A stretch of DNA of 6,890 bases from Treponema sp. (GCA_031279925.1 JAITHQ010000191.1:1-6890); one strand, 5' to 3'. Counted from the first letter of the stretch, positions 1 to 6,550 are shown. The notes: generated from the letters alone by a model not told the origin. Numbers and translations: made by a program.

Positions 1-26
1 TAAGGAAAATAGCCAAAACCTTCTGT

Positions 27-1727
27 TTAAGAGATATTGAGTGAGTTGAGCAATTGGTTCAGGGCAATCAAAGGATCCTCGTAGCGTTCCAGCTTGATAA
101 GAAGCTGGTAGTTATGATCAGAAATAACCCGTATGGTTTTACCAATACAGTCGTGCAGCTCTTGTGCGCCAAGGTCCGGAAAATACTGGGGCTTGCGGGG
201 AATAAAAATACAATGGCTTCCATCGCGGCGGACTTCGGCGATACGGGGCGGAACGGGCACCAGAAAAATGAGGAAATCGGATTTCCCTCCACCGATGCTG
301 AGGCTATAGCCAGATTTCAGTGCATGGATATTCCTTTTACCAATAAAAGTATTCTGATCCTCGACAAAAAGATTCAAAATAAACGGGCCGCTTGAATCTA
401 TTGCCATCTGCGGCTGAGAAGGAGGGCGATCCGTATATGGGGTAGAGCGGGTTTGGGGCTGATTTGCCGCTTGGTTTGTAAAGTCTTTAGTATGGTCAAC
501 AAAAAGCGGAAGGCTGCCGTCCACCCGGCGGGGCGAAGCCGCCTGGGCCAGCGCCCGGTTGGGGCTTGCATGCAAGTTCCGGGAAACAAAAAAAATGCCA
601 AGGCCCAGGCCAATTAATGCAAGCAGCCCCAAGCCGATAAACAAAAGCAAACGAAGGTCGCCGCTTTCAAAAATGGGACGTGCCGATGGTGTTACTACTG
701 CCTGCGTGGGCTGTTTTGCGGATGGAGTCGATGCAGCAGGCTGCTGCGTGGAAACCGGCGGCGTCTGCGCTGGCTGTGTCATGTCAGGTGTAGTAGGCAT
801 CTGCGTAGGCCGTGTTGTAGATGGAGCCGGCGCGGTTGGCTGTTGCAGGGCGGAATCCGGCGGCGGCGTTACCGGCTGTGCAGGCCGTGTTGTAGATGGA
901 GCTGGCGCGGTTGGCTGCTGCAGGGCGGAATCCGGCGGCGGCGTTACCGGCTGTACAGGCCGTGCTGTGGATGGAACCGGCGCGGTTGGCTGCTGCAGGG
1001 CGGAATCCGGCGGCGTTACCGGCTGCGCAGGCCGTGCTGTGGATGGAGCCGGTGTACCTGGCTGCTGCGTAGAAACCGGCGGCGTCTGCGCCGGTTGTGT
1101 TGGCTGCTGCTGGATGGAAGCGGGCGGTGTTTGTTCTGGCGGCGACGGCCGGGGAGTCCGGTCCGATACGGGGGGGGTGGCCAGCGGCTGACCAGGGGTG
1201 ATTTTTACAAATTCAAGTCCAATGTTACGAGCGTCAAGACGGGCCTTGCTTTCCGCGATCAATGCCGACAGACCAGCGGCATCAAGGCTGGAAGAAGAAC
1301 TACCCGGCACGGACATGGCGGTGCCATCGCTTACCAGCACTATTTTCTTTGGCCGGGATGGGAGTGACGCGGCGTATTGCTCCGCAAAGCCCAGGGCCGC
1401 CGGAATATCCGACCAAGGGTCCAGGGGGTATTGCAGAAACATGCGGCCAATAATGGTTTCCACATCGCCGCGGCCTTCAATACGGCGGGAAATTTCAAGC
1501 CGGGGCCGGTCCGAAAAAGCAATCAGGTGGAAGGTATCGCCGGTACGGAGAAATTCTTTCAGGAAAGCGCCGCTAATATACGAATTCACTTCCTGATATG
1601 CATTGCTCATGCTTGATGAGGTATCCAGCAGCAGAATAAGATCAATGGGACCCGCATTCTGCCCGTAAAGACCCAGAAGCGCGCCAAGCGCAAAAACAAC
1701 TGCTATGCAACCTCTCTTTTTCATCAT
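27..1727 (-). CDS. Membrane-anchored vWA-domain protein with repeat linker and cytoplasmic tail
   Basis: Predicted 566-residue protein. The N-terminus is a Sec-type signal peptide (MMKKRG, then hydrophobic to about residue 22) with no lipobox cysteine. A von Willebrand A domain follows (about 27-178). It shows the metal-site motif DTSSS (D35, S37, S39), WSDIP (S106, D107) where the metal-binding Thr/Ser usually lies, and VLVSDG (D134). Residues 179-349 are a Pro/Thr/Gln/Ala/Ser-rich linker with tandem repeats. A single membrane span lies at about 358-382 and is followed by Arg-rich sequence, so the tail (383-566) should be cytoplasmic and the vWA domain outside. The last 120 residues look beta-rich and faintly FHA-like (SLSIGGGKSDF ... 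RIAEVRRDGSH); this is weak. The start is chosen at tandem ATGs (1727 or 1724) behind an AGGTG. An ATG at 1760 would place 11 charged residues before the signal peptide. Third gene of the likely operon, 59 bases after greA. The partner is unknown; vWA domains usually bind proteins. Confidence 0.85.
   Translation of the reverse strand: MMKKRGCIAVVFALGALLGLYGQNAGPIDLILLLDTSSSMSNAYQEVNSYISGAFLKEFLRTGDTFHLIAFSDRPRLEISRRIEGRGDVETIIGRMFLQYPLDPWSDIPAALGFAEQYAASLPSRPKKIVLVSDGTAMSVPGSSSSSLDAAGLSALIAESKARLDARNIGLEFVKITPGQPLATPPVSDRTPRPSPPEQTPPASIQQQPTQPAQTPPVSTQQPGTPAPSTARPAQPVTPPDSALQQPTAPVPSTARPVQPVTPPPDSALQQPTAPAPSTTRPAQPVTPPPDSALQQPTAPAPSTTRPTQMPTTPDMTQPAQTPPVSTQQPAASTPSAKQPTQAVVTPSARPIFESGDLRLLLFIGLGLLALIGLGLGIFFVSRNLHASPNRALAQAASPRRVDGSLPLFVDHTKDFTNQAANQPQTRSTPYTDRPPSQPQMAIDSSGPFILNLFVEDQNTFIGKRNIHALKSGYSLSIGGGKSDFLIFLVPVPPRIAEVRRDGSHCIFIPRKPQYFPDLGAQELHDCIGKTIRVISDHNYQLLIKLERYEDPLIALNQLLNSLNIS
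711..773 (-). repeat. Flanking linker repeat, copy 2 (PAQTPPVSTQQ type)
   Basis: Encodes PAQTPPVSTQQPAASTPSAK plus Q. The first 11 residues are identical to copy 1 at 1032-1094 and the DNA is nearly identical over that part. The linker therefore has an A-B-B-B-A arrangement, separated from this copy by a short degenerate stretch (774-809). Confidence 0.7.
810..1031 (-). repeat. Three tandem ~75-bp in-frame repeats in the vWA linker
   Basis: The units are 810-884 (75 bp), 885-959 (75 bp) and 960-1031 (72 bp, one codon shorter). The first two differ at only three positions by my reading. Each encodes about 25 residues of the type PAQPVTPPPDSALQQPTAP followed by APSTTR or a variant. Unit lengths are multiples of three, so copy-number change would keep the frame and alter linker length between the vWA domain and the membrane. 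Confidence 0.9.
1032..1094 (-). repeat. Flanking linker repeat, copy 1 (PAQTPPVSTQQ type)
   Basis: Encodes PAQTPPVSTQQPGTPAPSTA plus R, immediately before the triple repeat in protein order. Its last third also matches the end of the 75-bp unit. A second copy lies at 711-773 on the other side of the array. Confidence 0.7.
1170..1177 (-). repeat. C8 homopolymer tract inside the vWA gene
   Basis: Eight G on the plus strand, read as ACC CCC CCC G in the gene. It encodes part of TPP at about residue 185, exactly where the vWA domain gives way to the linker. A candidate slipped-strand hotspot; consequences are in the findings. Confidence 0.85.
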
Positions 1728-1730
1728 AAA

Positions 1731-1735
1731 CACCT
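1731..1735 (-). promoter_or_regulatory. Ribosome binding site of the vWA gene
   Basis: The minus strand reads AGGTG, 3 bases before the ATG at 1727 and 6 before the ATG at 1724. It supports a start at the signal peptide rather than the upstream in-frame ATG at 1760. Spacing slightly favours 1724. Confidence 0.5.
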
Positions 1736-1786
1736 GCTTCGCCTCTCTTCCATACTGCATGTTTTCTGCGGAACATCAACAAACCG

Positions 1787-4564
1787 TCAAACGCTTACCG
1801 CCGAAATCTGCTCCACAACATAGGAGTTCTTTTCCAGTGTCGCATGGGTCTTCTCATCGCGTATCTCATAATCAAACCGTTCCCCCGCCGTCTTATTAAG
1901 TATAGCAGCTCCAAAGGGAGAAAGATAGGAGATAATATTGTTATCCGGGTCGGATTCCCATGGCCCCAGTATGGTGTATTCTTCGGTTCTGTCTTTACTG
2001 TCATTCCGCAGCGTAACCCTGGTCCCAAAGGAAACTTTTGAGCTGTTAACCGAATTGGGATCAAACAGCTGGGACCGCTCAATTTCTTCTTTAAGTTTTG
2101 CCACTGTGGAATTAAGCAGTTCCTGTTTTTCCTTGGCCGCCTTGTATTCGGCGTTTTCCCGAAGATCCCCCAGCGAAAGGGCGAATTCAATTTCCTTGGA
2201 ATTGGCTGGAACGTCTACCTCCATAATGCGGGCAAGCTGTTTCTGCTTTTCTTCGTACTTGGCGGCGGTAACCATAAGGCCCCGGAATACCTTTTTTTCG
2301 GGGTCTTCAAAAAATTTAAAGTCTGGATGCTTGTCCTGGATAAGGCTTTTCAGGTTAAGTTTGTCCTGGGGGTCAAGGTCCTTAACATCGTTAATAAAGG
2401 TGTAGATACGAACAATCGTGTCGTAATCGGCGTTATTAATAAATGCGTTAAGAATGCCTTCCCGGAACAGAGTGGCGTAAACCAGTTTGTTGATCTTCCG
2501 GTTCTCGGAAGTATCCCGCTGGTTTTCTATATCGCGGTACGTTAGATTCAGAATGTGAATAAGAACTATAATCTGCCGTTCATAGGGAATGTTCGCGGCC
2601 TTAAACCATTCGGTCTGCGCGGCGTTTTTGAACAGCCATACCGCCGCTTCCCGGCAGTCCCTGAAATTCTCAAAACAGTTCAAAGCCATCGCCGTAAGTT
2701 TTTCGGTATAGCCTTCTTTTTCAAGCTGTCCGATTATCTGGGGGACCAGCGCATTTGGGAAAAGTTTTATATAGATGTCGGCCCAGCCGGGAATAAAAAG
2801 CTGGACATGCCGCAGAAATTCCTCCCTGAATTTATTATCCTTAAGATTCCTGAACAGGGCGGGAATGTTATCGATTCCCATAAATACTTCGGCAAAGTTG
2901 AGGGAAAGCCCTGTTCCCAGATGGGGGTATTTTCCGGCAAGCTCCTTGATTAAGAGATAGGAAGCAATAGCCTGTTCGCCGCTCTGATTCGACGAACGGA
3001 GAAACGCGGTAAAATACGAAAGCATTTCGGCAAAATACTCGGAATCAAGTTCGGCGTTTTTCTGGTTTACAAAATTACGGGTCGTAGCGGCGCGGTCAAA
3101 GAAATTCCGTTCCGCCTTGAATTCGTTGTAGAGCTTTTCCGAAACGCTGATTGGCCGGTCTCGCACGGTAAAGAGATCGATATTATCCGGGCTGACGCCG
3201 AACATAGGATCCGATTTGAGTATGTCACGCGCCTTGCCGCTCCAGTTGGACCACTCCCGTTCAGAAAGTACCGCGGGGGAAAGCTCCGCCTTAATCCGCT
3301 TGATGTCGCAGGAATTTCCAAAACTTTTGATAATGGTTTTAAGCGCCCACGCGCAGTCGCTTTTTACCTTTTCGTAGAGCTTTTCTTTTTTCCATGTCGC
3401 CTTAAGTACCCAAATGTGATCCTTTGAAAGGGTCTGCAGGGCGCCTACCGCCATTTTAAGCGACATCGTGTGTCCCCGCTTTTTGGCAAAATCAATATTG
3501 ATCTCGTCGCCTTCGATGCCGGCAATGCGGCCTACGCCCCAGGTCCGGTGGAACACAAAGTTGCCCTTGTCGAAAGCAATATGTTTTTCAAAATCGGTAA
3601 TCGCCTCATGGACATTACGATAGGTTTGGGACAGATTGGAAATACGGATGTACTCCTCAAGCTGGCTGTGTCCGGCATGTTTTTTGCGGAAACACTCGAC
3701 CAGTTCCCTGCGGGCGTGAACATCCCGTTCATCGTACTGCAAAACAATTTTGAGTATGCTTATCGCGGTGTCAATGTCATTGTCTTTGCAGGATGTGTAC
3801 ACATCGTTCAGCAGAATCACCGCCTTGTCTTCGCTGATATTCTTGGCGATCTTCTTTTGTACATGGAGAAAAAAGTCGATGTCCTCCGGGCAAAAAACAA
3901 GGAGCTTTTCCCATATCTCGCGGACATTGGTAAAAAGCTGCTTGTTGATGTACCGGTGCAGGGCTTTCTTTAAGTAATCTATGGCCGCCTCGATGTTCCC
4001 CTGTTTTTCGTAATACTCCGCCAGGGCTTTGGCAAGGTCCGCTTCCTCGTAATCAACCTTAACCAGCCGCTCCCAGATTCCGTACAGGGCTTCTTCCTCG
4101 TTATCGTTTTTACAACATTCAATAAGGGTACGCAGGGCGAATTTGGATTCACCGTAATCGAGTATCCGCTCGCACAGATACCTGACAATGCTCCATTTGT
4201 GGTTGTCCACAAAAATCGTTACCAGGTTGATCATGGCGGCGTCATCGATAAGCTGCCGGGACAGGGCTACCATGCCGGAAAGGTACAGCGCGATGATGCT
4301 GTTTTTTGAATGGGCCAGATGCTCGTCACAGTCTTTCTTTACCTCATCGACAACCCGATTCTCGCGGGCTTCCTTGAGAACAAGATCAAGTTCCTTGAAC
4401 TGATTGGTAGAATAATTGCTCAGGGCGGCTCTGGTCCATTTTTCCTCGTTTAACATCTCCCGCACATTTTTCAGGAGAATGGTTGAACCGGCGTCAACCG
4501 CTGAATCTTCCGGTCCTGTCTGTACCGCCGGCGTTACGGCGTGTTCCGCATCAATTTCTGACAT
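1787..4564 (-). CDS. greA: Giant transcription elongation/transcript cleavage factor GreA
   Basis: GreA binds the RNA polymerase secondary channel and stimulates cleavage of backtracked RNA. This protein is 925 residues, against about 158 for E. coli GreA. The GreA part is C-terminal. The coiled coil (about 757-833) carries the tip motif GDLRENAEY, with D800 and E803 matching the catalytic acids of E. coli GreA (D41, E44). The FKBP-like domain (about 843-921) contains YTILGPWESD and ISYLSPFGAAILNK. Residues 30-330 and 390-755 are helical, with a TPR-like stretch around 178-207 (ALAEYYEKQGNIEAAIDYLK). A small beta-rich segment (336-383) resembles Tudor/SH3 modules. Spirochaetes are known, as I recall, for this long form. 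Cleavage activity should be intact; the role of the extension is unknown. The start is ATG 4564, 7 bases behind GAGGAG; a GTG at 4567 is possible but too close to that site. It lies 24 bases after the TPR gene and upstream of the vWA gene. Confidence 0.95.
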   Translation of the reverse strand: MSEIDAEHAVTPAVQTGPEDSAVDAGSTILLKNVREMLNEEKWTRAALSNYSTNQFKELDLVLKEARENRVVDEVKKDCDEHLAHSKNSIIALYLSGMVALSRQLIDDAAMINLVTIFVDNHKWSIVRYLCERILDYGESKFALRTLIECCKNDNEEEALYGIWERLVKVDYEEADLAKALAEYYEKQGNIEAAIDYLKKALHRYINKQLFTNVREIWEKLLVFCPEDIDFFLHVQKKIAKNISEDKAVILLNDVYTSCKDNDIDTAISILKIVLQYDERDVHARRELVECFRKKHAGHSQLEEYIRISNLSQTYRNVHEAITDFEKHIAFDKGNFVFHRTWGVGRIAGIEGDEINIDFAKKRGHTMSLKMAVGALQTLSKDHIWVLKATWKKEKLYEKVKSDCAWALKTIIKSFGNSCDIKRIKAELSPAVLSEREWSNWSGKARDILKSDPMFGVSPDNIDLFTVRDRPISVSEKLYNEFKAERNFFDRAATTRNFVNQKNAELDSEYFAEMLSYFTAFLRSSNQSGEQAIASYLLIKELAGKYPHLGTGLSLNFAEVFMGIDNIPALFRNLKDNKFREEFLRHVQLFIPGWADIYIKLFPNALVPQIIGQLEKEGYTEKLTAMALNCFENFRDCREAAVWLFKNAAQTEWFKAANIPYERQIIVLIHILNLTYRDIENQRDTSENRKINKLVYATLFREGILNAFINNADYDTIVRIYTFINDVKDLDPQDKLNLKSLIQDKHPDFKFFEDPEKKVFRGLMVTAAKYEEKQKQLARIMEVDVPANSKEIEFALSLGDLRENAEYKAAKEKQELLNSTVAKLKEEIERSQLFDPNSVNSSKVSFGTRVTLRNDSKDRTEEYTILGPWESDPDNNIISYLSPFGAAILNKTAGERFDYEIRDEKTHATLEKNSYVVEQISAVSV
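3416..3559 (-). other. Tudor/SH3-like segment inside giant GreA
   Basis: Encodes residues 336-383, beginning FVFHRTWGVGRIAGIEGDEI and continuing with INIDF, a basic turn, then SLKMAVGALQTL. The pattern of an H followed by GxGxI, xxxEGDxIxxxF, and K/L-rich strands resembles the C-terminal Tudor domain of UvrD/PcrA and the RNA-polymerase-interacting modules of Mfd and CarD. This is similarity by eye; fold and function are inferred. Confidence 0.5.
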
Positions 4565-4571
4565 CACTTTA

Positions 4572-4577
4572 CTCCTC
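4572..4577 (-). promoter_or_regulatory. Strong ribosome binding site of greA
   Basis: GAGGAG on the minus strand, 7 bases before ATG 4564. It decides the start in favour of ATG over the adjacent GTG at 4567. Confidence 0.8.
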
Positions 4578-4588
4578 GTCTGAGCCGC

Positions 4589-5578
4589 TCATTTTATATA
4601 CCGCTCATAAATTTCAGAATCGATCACTTTTATTTTCAATAATATCTCTTCAATTAGTTCCGGGTCTTCCCTGGTATTTTCATAATGATCAATGAGCCAA
4701 AAATACCGGTTGATTAACCGGGGCTTTAAAAAGGAATTCTGTCCGGGATTGCTACGGAATTCCGTTTCTATGGTAAAGATCGACTGCTTGAGCCGGCCTA
4801 GCTCAATCTGTTTTAATTCCCGCTTTACCGAAAAAACCCGCCAAATGCAGCCGTACACCGGTATCCATTCACACAGTTCCAGGTCTTTGTAGCCTTTTTC
4901 CGCGATCAGCCGATCCCGCAGGCGGAGTATCATTTCGGATTCCATGGCCCGAATGTCGATTTTTTCGGGGTCCAGAAAAAAGGCTTCCCGAAAAAGCGCC
5001 TTGGCCGCCCGGTCTTCTCCCATCAGAGCGTTTACATCGGCCAGTTCCGCAAGAGTTTCGCCGTTTTCCCGCTTAAAACGTACCGCCTGTTCCAGATATT
5101 TCAGCGCTTCATCGTAATTGCCTACTCCCTTGTAGCAGCGCCCCACCAGGAACAACAGCCCCGGATCGTGCTGATTAACGCCGTCTCCCAAAAGGTCTTC
5201 AAAACACCGCAGGGCGCTGGAAAACACATAGCGCCGGACAGCGTACTGGCACAGATCATATTCCTCATCGAACCGGTCGACAAATGCGTAATACTGCTTC
5301 AACCGGGAAAGGATATAGCCGCCCTTTTCGTAGGGGTTTTCGATATCCCCAATCCGCAAGGTATGTTCAAGCCACCAATTAACGCATTTAAGGGCGTATT
5401 TGGTTTCTTCGTTGTCAAAATCGATCCTCAGCGCCTCCTCCAGCAGCTCCGCCGCCCTTGCGGCATCCGAGGCTTTCATTTTATCATAGGCTTTCTGAAT
5501 AAGCCCCGCTACCGGCTGTTCCGTATCCATTCCGCTGTACTTTGAGCCTTTTTCAAAACCCTCTTGGTACTTAGGCAT
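4589..5578 (-). CDS. TPR-repeat protein of unknown function, first gene of greA operon
   Basis: Predicted 329-residue soluble protein with no signal peptide or membrane span. TPR-like helix pairs are visible at about 24-56 (ASDAARAAELLEEALRID), 140-174 (VGRCYKGVGNYDEALKYLEQ) and 175-206 (GEDRAAKALFREAFFLDPEK). The middle and the last ~110 residues (WIPVYGCIWRVFSV ... LINRYFWLIDHYE) match no domain I can name. TPRs are protein-binding scaffolds, so a partner is expected. The neighbouring giant GreA, which also has TPR-like helices, is a natural guess but only inferred. The start is uncertain. ATG 5578 has a weak AAGG 10 bases upstream. ATG 5530 would give 313 residues. A TTG at 5629 would add 17 unlikely residues. 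The gene ends 24 bases before greA, supporting co-transcription. Confidence 0.8.
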   Translation of the reverse strand: MPKYQEGFEKGSKYSGMDTEQPVAGLIQKAYDKMKASDAARAAELLEEALRIDFDNEETKYALKCVNWWLEHTLRIGDIENPYEKGGYILSRLKQYYAFVDRFDEEYDLCQYAVRRYVFSSALRCFEDLLGDGVNQHDPGLLFLVGRCYKGVGNYDEALKYLEQAVRFKRENGETLAELADVNALMGEDRAAKALFREAFFLDPEKIDIRAMESEMILRLRDRLIAEKGYKDLELCEWIPVYGCIWRVFSVKRELKQIELGRLKQSIFTIETEFRSNPGQNSFLKPRLINRYFWLIDHYENTREDPELIEEILLKIKVIDSEIYERYIK

Positions 5579-5779
5579 GATGAAAAGGCCTTGGAAACAG
5601 CGGCGCAGGCCCCCGTTCCCCAAATCCAAGGCTGCTTACCAAACTACGTTTGGCTTGTCATATTCTGACATGTTAAAAAGCATGATCAATGGGCCGCTTG
5701 CAAAACCCGGTTGACTTTGAAGCGGCTCTTGCGGCCTTTAGCAAACTACCAGCCGCGTTTGATTGTACCTCAAGTGGAA

Positions 5780-5812
5780 TCTATCCGCCAGGCAACCGGC
5801 TTGGCGGATAGA
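5780..5812. repeat. Perfect-looking hairpin, 14-bp stem with 5-base loop
   Basis: The arms are 5780-5793 and 5799-5812 (TCTATCCGCCAGGC / GCTTGGCGGATAGA), with one G.T pair and loop AACCG. No T-run follows on either strand, so it is not a standard intrinsic terminator. It also lies between divergent genes where none is needed. It could be a REP-like dispersed element, a regulator site or an RNA structure. Confidence 0.8.
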
Positions 5813-5857
5813 CACAAATTAGACTTTACCATTTGCATTATACCATTTTTTGGGGGT

Positions 5858-5887
5858 TTGACAATAGCGCTTTTTGGGAGATATGCT
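5858..5887 (+). promoter_or_regulatory. Sigma70-like promoter of rpe
   Basis: A perfect -35 TTGACA (5858-5863), an 18-base spacer, and -10 TATGCT (5882-5887, 4 of 6 to consensus). The expected transcription start, 7 bases after the -10, falls at about 5894, the first base of the rpe ATG. Confidence 0.55.
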
Positions 5888-5893
5888 TGCAAT

Positions 5894-6550
5894 ATGGGAA
5901 CAACCATCATTGCCCCGTCGATTCTTTCGGCGGATTTTACCGATCTTGGCGGGGCGGTAGCGGAAATCGAAGCCGCCGGTGCGGATTGGGTCCACCTGGA
6001 CATAATGGACGGACGTTTCGTGCCGAATATAACCTTTGGCCCAAAACTGGTAGAGGATCTTAGGCGGCGCAGTTCCGCCTTTTTTGACGTGCACCTGATG
6101 ATAGAAGAGCCGGAAAAAATGGCGCCGCTCTTTGCCCGTTTTGGCGCGGATGCCATCACTTTTCACGCCGAAGCCTCGGTTCATTCCCACCGGCTGCTTG
6201 CGGCGATCCGGGAAATGGGAAAAAAGGCGGGGATAAGCATCGTTCCCGCTACCCCGGCGGCGATGATCGAAGAGCTGCTTCCCTTTGTTGATCTGGCGCT
6301 GGTTATGACGGTAAACCCAGGCTTCGGCGGACAGGCGCTTATTCCCCAGTGCCTTGAAAAGGTAGCAACAATCGCCAGGATGCGGGAAGAGCGAAACCTT
6401 GGCTTTCTTATTTCCGTTGACGGCGGCATACACGAGGGAACCGCGCCCGCCGCCCTTAAGGCCGGAGCCGATGTGCTGGTGGCAGGCTCCGCCTTTTTCG
6501 CCGCCGCCGGCAAGGCGGCTGTGGTTGAACAACTGCGCGCAGCCAAATAG
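5894..6550 (+). CDS. rpe: Ribulose-phosphate 3-epimerase
   Basis: Interconverts D-ribulose 5-phosphate and D-xylulose 5-phosphate in the non-oxidative pentose phosphate pathway; cytoplasmic, metal-dependent TIM barrel. The length of 218 residues is normal. Family signatures appear in order: IAPSILSADF (6-15), WVHLDIMDGRFVPNITFGP (32-50), DVHLMIEEPE (65-74), VMTVNPGFGGQ (137-147), VDGGI (175-179) and VLVAGSAFF (194-202). Metal ligands expected from the family are present: H34, D36, H67 and D176. One small oddity is IVPATP at 116-121, where most relatives I recall have NPATP or NPGTP. The start ATG 5894 matches the family N-terminus (MGTTIIAPSI). The frame stays open further upstream, but that stretch contains the promoter and hairpin. 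No well-spaced Shine-Dalgarno is seen; GGGAG lies 13 bases upstream. Apparently monocistronic, divergent from the greA operon. Confidence 0.97.
   Translation: MGTTIIAPSILSADFTDLGGAVAEIEAAGADWVHLDIMDGRFVPNITFGPKLVEDLRRRSSAFFDVHLMIEEPEKMAPLFARFGADAITFHAEASVHSHRLLAAIREMGKKAGISIVPATPAAMIEELLPFVDLALVMTVNPGFGGQALIPQCLEKVATIARMREERNLGFLISVDGGIHEGTAPAALKAGADVLVAGSAFFAAAGKAAVVEQLRAAK

Larger units (their letters stand above)
5579..5893. other. Divergent intergenic region, rich in inverted repeats
   Basis: The 315 bases between the minus-strand operon and rpe hold no convincing gene. Visible dyads are CCAAAC-TAC-GTTTGG (5639-5653), TGTCA-N5-TGACA (5656-5670), a 9-position stem 5691-5699/5720-5728 with one G.T pair, and GCGGCT/AGCCGC (5722-5727/5751-5756). 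A 14-bp hairpin lies at 5780-5812. A weak candidate promoter for the minus-strand operon is TTGATC (5684-5689) with GAATAT (5660-5665), 18 bases apart; the TGTCA dyad overlaps this -10. That promoter is only about 0.2 likely. The regulators are unknown. Confidence 0.6.

Noticed and set aside
1..26. A terminator downstream of the vWA gene
   Set aside because: Only 26 bases remain; no stem-loop is visible in them.
559..1191. A 210-codon plus-strand frame rich in Cys and Gly
   Set aside because: It is the complement of the Pro/Thr/Gln repeat linker. Its repeats only mirror the real gene, and the opposite strand has a signal peptide, vWA motifs and a membrane span.
3470..3973. A 167-codon plus-strand frame inside greA
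   Set aside because: It is a shadow of the helical region of GreA with no recognisable motif.
5711..5893. In-frame upstream extension of rpe (61 extra codons), including a TTG at 5858
   Set aside because: The Rpe family starts at MxxxIAPSIL. The upstream stretch contains a promoter and a strong hairpin and looks non-coding; the TTG overlaps the -35 and its GGGGG is too close.
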